A stretch of 64,000 nucleotides of DNA, taken from JACVRN01 sp035276685. Lineage in GTDB: Bacteria; Acidobacteriota; Blastocatellia; Pyrinomonadales; Pyrinomonadaceae. The position numbers and the translations under genes are program-made. Location of the stretch: NCBI GenBank assembly GCA_035276685.1, contig DATELK010000095.1:1-64000 (forward strand), in the 5' to 3' direction. Shown in pieces: positions 25,065-33,800 of the stretch (the stretch's first letter is position 1; every line of letters begins with the position of its first letter). Below the pieces are notes generated by a model. It searched no databases. It was given only the letters and a program-made list of their open reading frames with translations, and had not been told where the DNA came from.

Positions 25065-26282
25065 TCATCTATCAATTTCTCCGAGCACGATGTCTAAGGA
25101 GCCTATGATGGCGACTACGTCGGCGACCATTTCGCCTTCGGCCATGACGGGCAGGGCCGAGAGGTTGACGAAGCTGGGGCCGCGTACGTGCACGCGCGCG
25201 GGCTTAGCTCCGCCGTCCGACTTAATGTAGACGCCAAGCTCTCCCTTAGAGCCTTCTATTGGGTGATAGACCTCGCCTGCGGGCACGTTGAAGCCTTCCG
25301 TGATAATCAGGAAGTGATGTATGAGCGCGTCCATGTGCGTCTTCATAGCCTCGCGCTCGGGCAGCACTACCTTCGGCGCGTCCGCCTTGACCGAGCCGGG
25401 ACGAAGACGCGCCAGCGCCTGCTCCACAATCTTCAGCGACTCTCTAAGCTCGCGCATGCGCACCATGTAGCGCGCCCACACGTCGCAGCCCGTCTCCACC
25501 GGAATCTCAAAATCGTAAGTCTCGTAACCTGTATAAGGGTTGGTCAGTCGTATATCAACCTTGACGCCGCTCCCGCGAAGGCACGGGCCTGTCAGTCCCC
25601 AGTCAATAGCCTCTTCGGCAGAGATGTAGCCGACGCCTTTAGTGCGGCTCTGGAAAATCGTGTTGCCGGAAATCAGCGTGTGAAACTCGTCGAGCGCTTT
25701 CGGGAAAGCATCCGTGAACTGCTTGACGCGTCGCTCAAAGCCCGCTGGCAAGTCCATCATCAGGCCGCCGACGCGGAAGTATGAGGGCGTGAGCCTCCCG
25801 CCCGAACATGCTTCTATCAGATTCAGAATCTTCTCGCGCTCGCGGAAAGCGTAGAAGAAGACCGTCATAGCGCCTATGTCCAGAGCGTGCGTCCCCAGCC
25901 AGACCATGTGCGAGGCTATGCGCTGCAACTCGCACATCATGACGCGAATCACCTGCGCCCGCTCGGGAATCTCAAGGCCAAGGAGCTTCTCAATCGCCAT
26001 CACGTAGGCAAGGTTGTTCCCCAGAGGATTCAGATAATCCATGCGGTCTGTGATGACAATCCCTTGCTGCCACTTCTTGTACTCGAAGAGCTTCTCCATG
26101 CCCGTGTGCAGGTAGCCTATGTCAGGCGTGGCGCGAACAATCATCTCGCCGTCCAGCACCATCTCAAGCCTCAGCACGCCGTGCGTAGACGGGTGCTGAG
26201 GCCCGAACGAGATGGTCATCTGCGTATCGAGCGGCTGGTCTATGACCTCATACGGTGGAAGGTTTGTAGTGGAAGCGCTCAT
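25065..26282 (-). CDS. nuoD: NADH-quinone oxidoreductase subunit D
   Basis: About 405 residues, the 49-kDa subunit that builds the quinone site with NuoB. The conserved loop FGPQHPSTHGVLRL includes the quinone-contacting His. I choose ATG 26282; a TTG two codons upstream overlaps the stop of the Uma2 gene. The protein is separate from NuoC, unlike the fused NuoCD of enterobacteria. No good Shine-Dalgarno is visible, so translation may depend on reinitiation after the upstream gene. Confidence 0.96.
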   Translation of the reverse strand: MSASTTNLPPYEVIDQPLDTQMTISFGPQHPSTHGVLRLEMVLDGEMIVRATPDIGYLHTGMEKLFEYKKWQQGIVITDRMDYLNPLGNNLAYVMAIEKLLGLEIPERAQVIRVMMCELQRIASHMVWLGTHALDIGAMTVFFYAFREREKILNLIEACSGGRLTPSYFRVGGLMMDLPAGFERRVKQFTDAFPKALDEFHTLISGNTIFQSRTKGVGYISAEEAIDWGLTGPCLRGSGVKVDIRLTNPYTGYETYDFEIPVETGCDVWARYMVRMRELRESLKIVEQALARLRPGSVKADAPKVVLPEREAMKTHMDALIHHFLIITEGFNVPAGEVYHPIEGSKGELGVYIKSDGGAKPARVHVRGPSFVNLSALPVMAEGEMVADVVAIIGSLDIVLGEIDR

Positions 26283-26284
26283 AA

Positions 26285-26845
26285 TCAAACATCAAAAATT
26301 CTGGCGACCTTGAAGGTGAAACTCGGCAGAATAGGAGACGTTAGCTCCTCCTCGCCGGTTAGAGTTTCAACTAATTCTAATTCGGCTTCACCCAGACGAT
26401 AAACTTCTACATTGGCCTCCTGCCAATTCACTATCCAATATTCCTTTATTCCATACCTGGCATATAACTGCCTCTTAATATTTCTATCACGACGCTCGTT
26501 CTCTGCGCCCGCAGAAAGAACTTCGACGACCAGATCGGGTGCGCCGTAGAGTTTACCTCCTGAAAGCAGCTCAAAAAATCGCTCGTTGGTCAGATACGCT
26601 ATGTCAGGCCGTACGGAGTCATATTCGCTGAGCACCACGCCGGGTTCCGGCACGGCCCTTCCGATTGGATTACGCTTCAGATATTCATTGAGAGCATATA
26701 GTAGATTGGAGATAGCAAATTGATGAACTATGTGGGGGGCACGAGACACAAGTAAGCCTCCGGCAATCAATTCATATCGCTGGCCGTCTTCAGGCAACGC
26801 GTCCAGATCAGCGATAGTTAGATGAGGTCGAATCTGTGTCATCAT
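26285..26845 (-). CDS. Uma2-family (DUF820) putative restriction endonuclease-like protein
   Basis: 186 residues with the PD-(D/E)xK-like fold of the Uma2/DUF820 family. Opening signature is LTIADLDALPEDGQRYELIAG; the likely catalytic residues lie in VRPDIAYL and PDLVVEVLS, followed by KRQLYARYGIKEYWIV. The family is very abundant in cyanobacteria and some Acidobacteriota, and its cellular role is unsettled. The gene sits on the operon strand between nuoC and nuoD, with 22 nt to nuoC and an overlap or near-contact with nuoD. Its DNA looks clearly less GC-rich than its neighbours, suggesting a later insertion that kept the operon readable. Confidence 0.9.
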   Translation of the reverse strand: MMTQIRPHLTIADLDALPEDGQRYELIAGGLLVSRAPHIVHQFAISNLLYALNEYLKRNPIGRAVPEPGVVLSEYDSVRPDIAYLTNERFFELLSGGKLYGAPDLVVEVLSAGAENERRDRNIKRQLYARYGIKEYWIVNWQEANVEVYRLGEAELELVETLTGEEELTSPILPSFTFKVARIFDV

Positions 26846-26867
26846 AATAACAACGTCTGCGGCAGCA

Positions 26868-27413
26868 CTAAGTTAAGCTGTACGGCTCGTAGCCGCGCAG
26901 CGGAAAGTCCTTGCGAAGCGCGTGGCCTTCCCAGTCGTCCGGCAGCAGTATGCGTCTTAAGTCCGGGTGGCCGTCGAAGATGACGCCGAACATGTCGAAG
27001 GTTTCGCGCTCGTGCCAGTTGGCGGTCTTCCAGACGGTCACGACAGTCTCCACGCGCGGCTCGTCTTCACTCAGAACTACTTTCAGTCGCACGCGGTGAT
27101 ACTTGCTAGTCGAGAACAGGTGATAGTTGACCTCAAAGCGCGGCTCTTCCTCCGGGCCACGGTCGACGCCGCAGATGTCCACGAGCATGTTGAACTCAAG
27201 GCCGGGCGCGCTCTTCAGAAAGCTGCACGCGGCCCTTATGTGCTCGCGCGGGACGACGACGGTCGTCTCGCCGAAGGCTTCTATGACATCGACGACCCAT
27301 TCCGCGTTCTGACGCTGCAACGCCGCCACCAGGGGGGACGGCGTTACGTTATTGCTTGGTGCTGCCTCTGCCTGCGCTTCACTTGCGGCAGGCCGCTCGT
27401 TCTCATTTGCCAT
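26868..27413 (-). CDS. nuoC: NADH-quinone oxidoreductase subunit C
   Basis: 181 residues, the 30-kDa peripheral subunit that binds NuoD. The diagnostic C-terminal stretch is WHERETFDMFGVIFDGHPD followed by RRILLPDDWEGHALRKDFP. The first ~30 residues are low-complexity and Ala/Glu-rich, probably disordered. It follows nuoB by 20 nt. It is separated from its usual neighbour nuoD by the Uma2 gene. Confidence 0.97.
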   Translation of the reverse strand: MANENERPAASEAQAEAAPSNNVTPSPLVAALQRQNAEWVVDVIEAFGETTVVVPREHIRAACSFLKSAPGLEFNMLVDICGVDRGPEEEPRFEVNYHLFSTSKYHRVRLKVVLSEDEPRVETVVTVWKTANWHERETFDMFGVIFDGHPDLRRILLPDDWEGHALRKDFPLRGYEPYSLT

Positions 27414-27433
27414 AAGCTAAAGTAAGCGCCCTT

Positions 27434-28069
27434 TTAACTTGACCTTCTTCTTTCGTGCCGCGAGGCAATCGTGTAGGGCCTGGACGTTGCCTGCTGCGCC
27501 GCCGCTTCGTTCGTAGCGGAGATGCCCGAGCCCGGAAGGGTGCCGGGCGGAACGGCCTCGCGCGCCTCCTCCACAGGAACGTCGCGGCGGAAACGCGAGC
27601 TTTCGCTCATCACTTTATCCTGAAGCATCATGACGGCGTGAATCAGCATTTCGGGTCGCGGGGGGCAGCCCGGAATGTAAACGTCGACGGGGACAATCTT
27701 GTCCACGCCCTGAACTATCGCGTAGTTGTCGAAGACTCCGCCAGAGGTGGCGCACGCGCCCATGGAGATGACCCACTTGGGCTCGGGCATCTGGTCGTAG
27801 ATGCGTCTCAAGACCGGGGCCATCTTGCGAGAGACTCTGCCCGAGACAATCATCACGTCCGCCTGTCGCGGGCTGGCGCGAAAGACCTCCGAGCCGAAGC
27901 GCGCAAGGTCGTTGCGTGAATTAGTAGAAGCCATCATCTCTATGGCGCAGCAGGCCAGGCCGAACGTGGCGGGCCACAGCGACGACTTACGCGCCCAGTT
28001 GATGAGCGAGTCCAGCCGCGTCGTGATGACTTCCGGTAAAGCTTCAGCGATTATGTTTTCAAGACCCAT
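27434..28069 (-). CDS. nuoB: NADH-quinone oxidoreductase subunit B
   Basis: 211 residues from ATG 28069, which gives the usual MGLENII-type opening. A longer reading from 28183 would overlap nuoA by 80 nt and adds unconserved sequence. The subunit binds cluster N2, the last iron-sulfur centre before quinone; ligands are the tandem Cys in GLACCAIEMM, GACATSGG and YIPGCPPRPE. About 40 C-terminal residues rich in Ala, Glu and Arg extend past the normal end of the family. Confidence 0.96.
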   Translation of the reverse strand: MGLENIIAEALPEVITTRLDSLINWARKSSLWPATFGLACCAIEMMASTNSRNDLARFGSEVFRASPRQADVMIVSGRVSRKMAPVLRRIYDQMPEPKWVISMGACATSGGVFDNYAIVQGVDKIVPVDVYIPGCPPRPEMLIHAVMMLQDKVMSESSRFRRDVPVEEAREAVPPGTLPGSGISATNEAAAQQATSRPYTIASRHERRRSS

Positions 28070-28103
28070 TGCACTTCCACTCCGTACTTCAACAGCAGTT
28101 TCT

Positions 28104-28583
28104 TCAGGCGGCGCGCCTGTCCGTGGACGGCTCTCTGCCTTTCTGCATGTCCTTGAGCGCGCGTGCTTCTGCTTCCGCTTCACGGCGCGCTCGCTCGCCC
28201 CAGTTGAACGCCCCCTTCTTGACGACGTAAATGTAGCCTACGAGCAGCAGCGCCACGAACAGCATCATCTCTATGTAAACCAGATTGCGCATCAACGGGC
28301 CCGCTGCTGCCAGCTGCTTGAAGACCACGGCCCAGGGCACAAGGAAGATGACCTCTATGTCGAAGAGTATGAAGATCATCGCAATCAGGTAGAACTTGAC
28401 GGAGAAGCGTTCGCGCGCAGAGCCCACCGGGTCTTTGCCGCACTCGTAGGGCATCAACTTCGTGCGCGTACTCTTTCGCTGGCCCACCATCTGAGACAGC
28501 AGTATGTTGCTCGCTGCAAAGCCGAGCGCAACTATGAACATCAGCAATATGGGCAGGTAAGCTTCCAGACTGAAGTTCTGCAT
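28104..28583 (-). CDS. nuoA: NADH-quinone oxidoreductase subunit A
   Basis: 159 residues, a three-helix membrane subunit near the quinone entrance. Hallmarks are YECGKDPVGSARERF (the conserved loop with Cys) and FILFDIEVIFLVPWA. The C-terminal ~35 residues are charged and longer than in E. coli. A GGAAGGA Shine-Dalgarno lies just upstream, and a strong promoter lies about 115 nt before the start. It is the first gene of the complex I operon. Confidence 0.96.
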   Translation of the reverse strand: MQNFSLEAYLPILLMFIVALGFAASNILLSQMVGQRKSTRTKLMPYECGKDPVGSARERFSVKFYLIAMIFILFDIEVIFLVPWAVVFKQLAAAGPLMRNLVYIEMMLFVALLLVGYIYVVKKGAFNWGERARREAEAEARALKDMQKGREPSTDRRAA

Positions 28584-28697
28584 GACGCTTCCTTCCGAGC
28601 CCTCGCAAGCTACACTTTTAGCCCTTCCGTACTCCCTTTCACCTGAAAGAGGTCGGCCAGGGCTCAGTTTAGAGATTGAGAATCATGGCACAAGCTC

Positions 28698-28726
28698 ATA
28701 GTAGTCCTGTAAAACCCGTGTGTCAA
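28698..28726 (-). promoter_or_regulatory. Sigma70-type promoter of the nuo operon
   Basis: Read on the minus strand, TTGACA (28721-28726) and TACTAT (28698-28703) are separated by exactly 17 bp. Transcription would begin near 28691, leaving a leader of roughly 105 nt before nuoA. The gap between the divergent genes at 28584-28836 holds nothing else recognisable except a short CCCGTT/AACGGG stem near 28761-28783. Confidence 0.75.
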
Positions 28727-28836
28727 GCACGCCTTAGGCGCTCCTTTAGCCTCGGCCTTCGGCCCCGTTGACCGTCTGAAAACGGGCGTGCTACTGTGCT
28801 TTTGGCCCTCAAAAAAAGGTGCCAAAGACTTCAGGA

Positions 28837-29766
28837 ATGATTACGGGATTCAACACGGACGTAGAGCACGAAGGCACCGTCTATCACGTGCAGACGGAGG
28901 ACAAGGGGCTGGACTCGCCGCTCCTCCTGTCGCTCGTCTACGTGGGCGGGGCGATTCTCGCCAGCAAGCGCTCGCGCTATGACGATTTAATCGAGAAGGG
29001 CTTTGACGAGAAGGAGCTGGCGGAGCGCCTGAACCGCCAGCACAAGCTCATCTGCGCCGCGATTCGACAGGGCCGCATAGAGGACTTGAAGCGCATGACC
29101 CAGCGCGAGGCGAGCGCCCCGCAGCCGAGCGCGCCTGCCGCCTCTCCCGCTTCCGTTCCCGAACAGGTCTTAGCCGCTCCGCCCTTGGAGATAGGGGCCA
29201 CAGAGGACTCAGACCCTCTTGAGATTCCGCCGCCGGTACCCGCTCTGGAAGTCGAGCCGCTCGTGGAGCTTCCAAACCTTGAGCCTTTACCTATACCGCC
29301 GCGACCGCAGCCGGAAGCTAAGGTGAAAAAGGCTGCGCAGGCGTCGAAGACCGCTCAGGCGCAGAAGGCTGCGCCGGTACAGAAGAAGGCAGCGACGCCT
29401 AACGTGCGCGCAATTTTGCAGGACGTGGTGGCGGACTTTGCGCGGGCCGAAGCCGCTTCGGAGGCAGGCATTCATCTGAGCCTCGTCGGCGAAAGCGAGT
29501 TTCGCGGCGGCTCTACGGCGCTGCTTAAAATCAGGGTCGGTCGCGGCTCGCAGGGCAGGGAAGCGATTAACGGCGCGGACGTGACTGTGAAAGTCTTAGG
29601 CTCTACTTTTCGCCCGTTAATCTTTCCCACTCGCACAGGCCCGGACGGCATAGCGCAGGTGCGCGCCGCTCTACCGCACTTCAAGACCGGACGTGCGGCC
29701 ATACTGGTGCGGGCGATTGCCGACGGCTACGAGGCGGAGCTGCGCCGCATCATACAGCAGGGCTGA
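28837..29766 (+). CDS. Uncharacterised protein with conserved N-terminus and Ig-like C-terminus
   Basis: About 309 residues from ATG 28837; an in-frame GTG at 28819 would add six. The N-terminal ~95 residues (MITGFNTDVEHEGTVYHVQ opening) form a compact domain that I cannot name. A Pro/Ala/Glu-rich linker (about 95-190) follows, and the C-terminal ~100 residues look like a beta-sandwich of the regulatory-like type (VTVKVLGSTFRPLIFPTRT, then DGIAQVRAAL). No signal peptide is visible. It is transcribed divergently from nuoA and is 12 nt upstream of thiS, so it may share a transcript with the thiazole genes. Confidence 0.7.
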   Translation: MITGFNTDVEHEGTVYHVQTEDKGLDSPLLLSLVYVGGAILASKRSRYDDLIEKGFDEKELAERLNRQHKLICAAIRQGRIEDLKRMTQREASAPQPSAPAASPASVPEQVLAAPPLEIGATEDSDPLEIPPPVPALEVEPLVELPNLEPLPIPPRPQPEAKVKKAAQASKTAQAQKAAPVQKKAATPNVRAILQDVVADFARAEAASEAGIHLSLVGESEFRGGSTALLKIRVGRGSQGREAINGADVTVKVLGSTFRPLIFPTRTGPDGIAQVRAALPHFKTGRAAILVRAIADGYEAELRRIIQQG

Positions 29767-29778
29767 GGAAGAGTAACT

Positions 29779-30000
29779 TTGCGCGTAACTGTGAACGGTG
29801 AAGAGAGAGAGTTGCCCGAAGGGATAACTCTGGAAGCCCTGATAGGTCAGCTCATGCTTGCGCCCGACCGGCTGGCCATTGAGCGCAATCGCGAAGTAGT
29901 GCGCCGTGCCGACTGGCCGCGAACAACTCTCTCGGAAGACGACCGCGTGGAGATAATTCATTTTGTGGGCGGCGGCGCGCGAGTGCTTGAGGATAATTAG
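29779..30000 (+). CDS. thiS: Sulfur carrier protein ThiS with C-terminal extension
   Basis: 73 residues from a TTG start, with the ubiquitin-like fold of ThiS (opening RVTVNGEERELPEGITLEAL). ThiS is thiocarboxylated on its C-terminal Gly and gives sulfur to the thiazole ring of thiamine. The expected end VGGG is present, but seven residues (ARVLEDN) follow before the stop. Studied ThiS proteins end at the Gly pair, so this one would need trimming to be active, or it works differently. It is followed by thiG after 24 nt. Confidence 0.85.
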   Translation: MRVTVNGEERELPEGITLEALIGQLMLAPDRLAIERNREVVRRADWPRTTLSEDDRVEIIHFVGGGARVLEDN

Positions 30001-30024
30001 AATAAGAAGGTGAAGGGAAAAGTT

Positions 30025-30825
30025 ATGTCTAGTCTAGCCGTGACTGAGGGAACAGCGTCGGACAGCTTCGAGGTCGGAGGGCGCACCTTTCATTCGCGCC
30101 TCATAGTGGGAACCGGCAAGTATCGTTCGTTCGAAGAGATGAAGGCCGCGCACAGGGCTTCGGGCGCGGAGATGGTGACCGTGGCCGTCAGGCGCGTGCC
30201 GCTCGACCGCCGCGAGGAATCTTTCCTAGACCACTTAGACCCGAAGCTTACCATCCTGCCGAACACGGCCGGGTGCTACACGGCTGAAGAGGCCATACGC
30301 ACGGCAAGGCTCGCGCGCGAAGCTCTGGGGACAGACCTCATTAAGCTGGAAGTCATAGGCGACCAGGTGACGCTCTTCCCGGACAACGAGCAGACGATTG
30401 AAGCCGCGCGCGTGCTGGTCAAAGAAGGCTTTACCGTGCTGCCTTATTTCACGGACGACCTGATTGCGGCGAAGAAGCTTCTGGACGCTGGCTGCGCCGC
30501 GGTCATGCCGCTCGCCGCTCCCATAGGCTCAGGCCTTGGCGTGCAGAACCCCGCCAACCTTCGCATCATGCGAGAGCAGCTGCCGGATGCGACGATAATT
30601 GTTGACGCGGGCGTAGGCACTGCGTCGGACGCGGCGATAGCAATGGAGCTTGGCGCGGACGCCATACTGATGAACACGGCCATCGCAGAAGCGCAGGACG
30701 CGGAGAAGATGGCAAAGGCCATGCGCCTCGGCATAGAGGCGGGACGCCTTGCCTACTTGGCGGGCCGCATGCCCCGGCGGCTTTATGCCTCTGCCTCAAG
30801 CCCGCTCAACGGAAATATACGCTGA
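30025..30825 (+). CDS. thiG: Thiazole synthase
   Basis: About 266 residues from ATG 30025, with AAGGG 7 nt upstream; a GTG at 30010 is in frame but lies at that site. ThiG condenses deoxyxylulose phosphate, dehydroglycine and ThiS-thiocarboxylate to thiazole phosphate. Visible hallmarks are RLIVGTGKY near the N-terminus, the Schiff-base Lys in DLIKLEVIGD and the phosphate-binding PLAAPIGSGLG and DAGVGTASDAA loops. The last 20 nt overlap the end of the convergent giant gene. No TPP riboswitch was seen upstream. Confidence 0.95.
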   Translation: MSSLAVTEGTASDSFEVGGRTFHSRLIVGTGKYRSFEEMKAAHRASGAEMVTVAVRRVPLDRREESFLDHLDPKLTILPNTAGCYTAEEAIRTARLAREALGTDLIKLEVIGDQVTLFPDNEQTIEAARVLVKEGFTVLPYFTDDLIAAKKLLDAGCAAVMPLAAPIGSGLGVQNPANLRIMREQLPDATIIVDAGVGTASDAAIAMELGADAILMNTAIAEAQDAEKMAKAMRLGIEAGRLAYLAGRMPRRLYASASSPLNGNIR

Positions 30826-33800
30826 GGTCTAAAGAGAGCATCGAGGCGTAGCTAGTGCTACAGCCGCAAGTGTTCGGCGCGGTGGCCGTGTTGCGCGGGG
30901 CTGCGGCTCCGGTCGCAAAGTCGCCCGCAGCGGCTGGCCCGTTCAGGTTAGTATCCTGACAACCGCCTTGCTTCCTCTGAATGGACGTGGAGTTATTCCC
31001 AGGCCCCTGCGCGTTATCCGCTGACGTTGCACCTTCACGGCAGACGGCCGTCGAGCCGTAGCCCACAAAATCAATGAGAGCCGCGTCAGCAGGACACGTT
31101 GCTCTGCTCAAAGCGGTAGTGCCGTTGACCAGCGCGACCCTGCCCGCGCCTGCGGCAAGGTCTATGGGACTTGTCGTAACAACCATGTCCGGATTAGGCA
31201 AAGGACTCCCGATTGTCCCTCCGCCTTCCTGAATTAGAAAATAGTGTCCGGGCTGAAGCGTGACATTCGGCAAGGCCGTCACCATGTAAGTTCCCGTTGT
31301 CCCGGTCGCGGGCGCATACTGTACGGAGAGTCCGTTGAGGCTCACGGGCGCGCTGCCCCTGTTGAAGATTTCTATGAAGTCGTGCGTGTAGCTGGCACTG
31401 CTGTTCCCTCCGCCTCCATAAATCTGGCTGATGACGAGCTTGGTTCCGTCCGTATCCGTAATCTGTCCCTGTCCCTGCGGGTCAGAGATGGCGGCTGGGC
31501 CGGATGCGAGAGTCAGGTTGACGAAGAAGGTTTCGCAGACTGCCTCGTTAGTCGTATCGCCGTTGACAGTCACAGAGATAGTTTGACTGGCGGTGCTGTT
31601 GGCAGGGAACGTGATTGTCCCGCTCGCCGCCGTGTAATCGCCCGCGCCCGCAGTTGTTCCCGCGACCGCCGTGCCGTTGGCCGTGGAGTAGTTGATGACG
31701 ACAGGCTGGCCCGAAGGCTCCGACAGTGTGACTGTGAAGAGAGCCGTCGCCGTGCCGCCCGCATCAGGCTCTATCACGGCAGCGTCAGTGATGGCGACCA
31801 GAGGCTGCGGCTCGTTGTCCTTGATGGTTCCCACAGCTTGCCTGTCTTCAATCGTCGCGTTCGCAACGTTTGACAGCTCAACCGTGAATGTCTCATCGCC
31901 TTCATAGACAGTATCCTCGCCGATGTTGACTGTGATGCTCTTCGTCACTTCTCCGGGAGCGAAGACGAGAGTGCCGCTCGTTGAGGTGTAATCATCGGGA
32001 GCCTTAGCCGTACTGTCAGACGTTTGATAGTTGACCGTGACCGGCTCCGTGCTGATTGTATTGAGGCTCACGGTGAAGGTGACAGAGCCCGCGCCTTCCG
32101 TTGCGGTCGCGTCGGAAATTGAGAGAGACGGTGCGGCGCAGACGCTGCGTAGAGAGGCGGAGTTGCGCGGGCTGGCCGTGGCCGCCTGAAAGTCCGAGCC
32201 GTTTTGATTTGTGTCCTGGCATCCGCCAAGCCGCCTGAAATCCGCGCTCGTCGCGCTAGGCACGGGCGCAGCCGCGCCTCCCTCGAAACAGTTGGCGCTG
32301 CCGTAGCCTACGAAGTCCTGCACGCCCGCGCCCGTAACAGGACAGGCGCTGCTTCCAAGATTATTCGTGCTACTGACAAGCGCGACTTTCCCGCCCGTGG
32401 CCGCTAGGTCAATGCTGCCCGCCGCGTCTTCTGCTATGTCTACAGCCCCGCCCGTAGAGCTTGTGCCCGCAGCTTCCTGCACGAGCCAGTACTGGCCCGG
32501 CTGAAGCAGGCACGACCCGCCTGTCGTAGAGCCGCAGAGATTAGTGACAGACCAGTTGCCGCTGGTGCTGGTGGCAGACCTGTACTGAACAGACCAGCCG
32601 GCAATGTCCACGACCGTCGCGCCTCGATTAAAGATTTCGACGAAGTCGTTTTTAAGAGTTGACCCGGAGTTGCCGCCGCCTCCGTACAGTTGACTGATGA
32701 CGAGATTCGCCGTGTCGTCGTTCAGTATCGTGCCCTGTCCCTGAGCATCCGCTACAAGAGCGTTCGTAGCGCCTGAGAGGTTAAGGAAGAAGCTCTCGTC
32801 CTGTTCAACCAGCACGTCTCCTTTGATAGCGACGGCGATTGTCTTTGTAGTCTCTCCGGGCGCGAAGACGAGAGTGCCGCTCGCGGCCGCGTAGTCCGAG
32901 GCAGCGCTGGCGGTTACGTCTTCCGTGTTGTACTGAACGGTTATCGTCTGCGCGGCGGGAGCAGAGAGCGCGACGATGAAGGATGCGCTCGTAGCCGCGC
33001 CGCCATTGCCTTCCGTCGCGCTGGCATCGCTGATTGAGATGCTTGTTAAAGGCCCTGTTCCTCCTACGCTCAGGTCGCTCGCGACGCACGAGTTTCTTTC
33101 GCCGGGCGTGCCGTAGGAGTCAGCGGCTGTGGTGAATCTCATTCCCGTATCGTTGCTGCGGAACTCGTCAAGCGTGTCGGACGCAGGACAGAAGGCGACC
33201 GAGGCGTTGCCCGGAATGGCATTGGATGCGCCCGACTGCGTTGTAGCAGGGTTGTTGTCGCCGTCCACGTTGTCGCTCAGAGTAGCGTTGCTGTTATCGC
33301 CCCACTGCGCGCCTTCTATATAGGTGGCGTTGTTACCAGTCAGCACTTCGTCAACGATAGCTCCGGCGGCACGCGTCCCGGCATAGAGCACTAAATTCTC
33401 GTTCGCAGCTAAGTCGAGCGTGCCCGCCGTGGTCAGTCCCGCAGTAGTGCCCGCGATTAAGACTAGGCTGCGGTTGCCGTCCGTGGTGCTGGTGTCTTCG
33501 GTCAGAGTGTTTGAGTTCGGAGCGGGCGCGGAAAGGACTATGACGACGAAGGTGCCTTGCGGAACCTGTGCTAGATAGTCTGATGAGGGAAGCGTGATGT
33601 CTCCTTCGGAGCCTGCGAGGCCCGCGACGCGAGATGCTACGTCCGAGAGCGTCCACCCGCGCATGTCCACACCGCCCGCCTTCGTCACCAGCAGCTCCAC
33701 GTACTCCCTGCCTGAAATGGGATTGACCACGAACTCGTTAATGACCACTTCGTCTTCACTCGCGGGCGCAGGCGTGGGCGTCGGCGTGGGAGAGGGAGTA

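Noticed and set aside
28070..28183. N-terminal extension of nuoB
   Set aside because: It would overlap nuoA by 80 nt and adds basic low-complexity sequence; ATG 28069 gives the normal family opening.
28761..28783. CCCGTT/AACGGG stem as a terminator or riboswitch before the plus-strand gene
   Set aside because: The stem is only 6 bp and has no U-run; no ligand-binding motif was recognised.
29767..30024. TPP riboswitch before thiS/thiG
   Set aside because: The gap to the upstream gene is only 12 nt and there is no THI-box core sequence.
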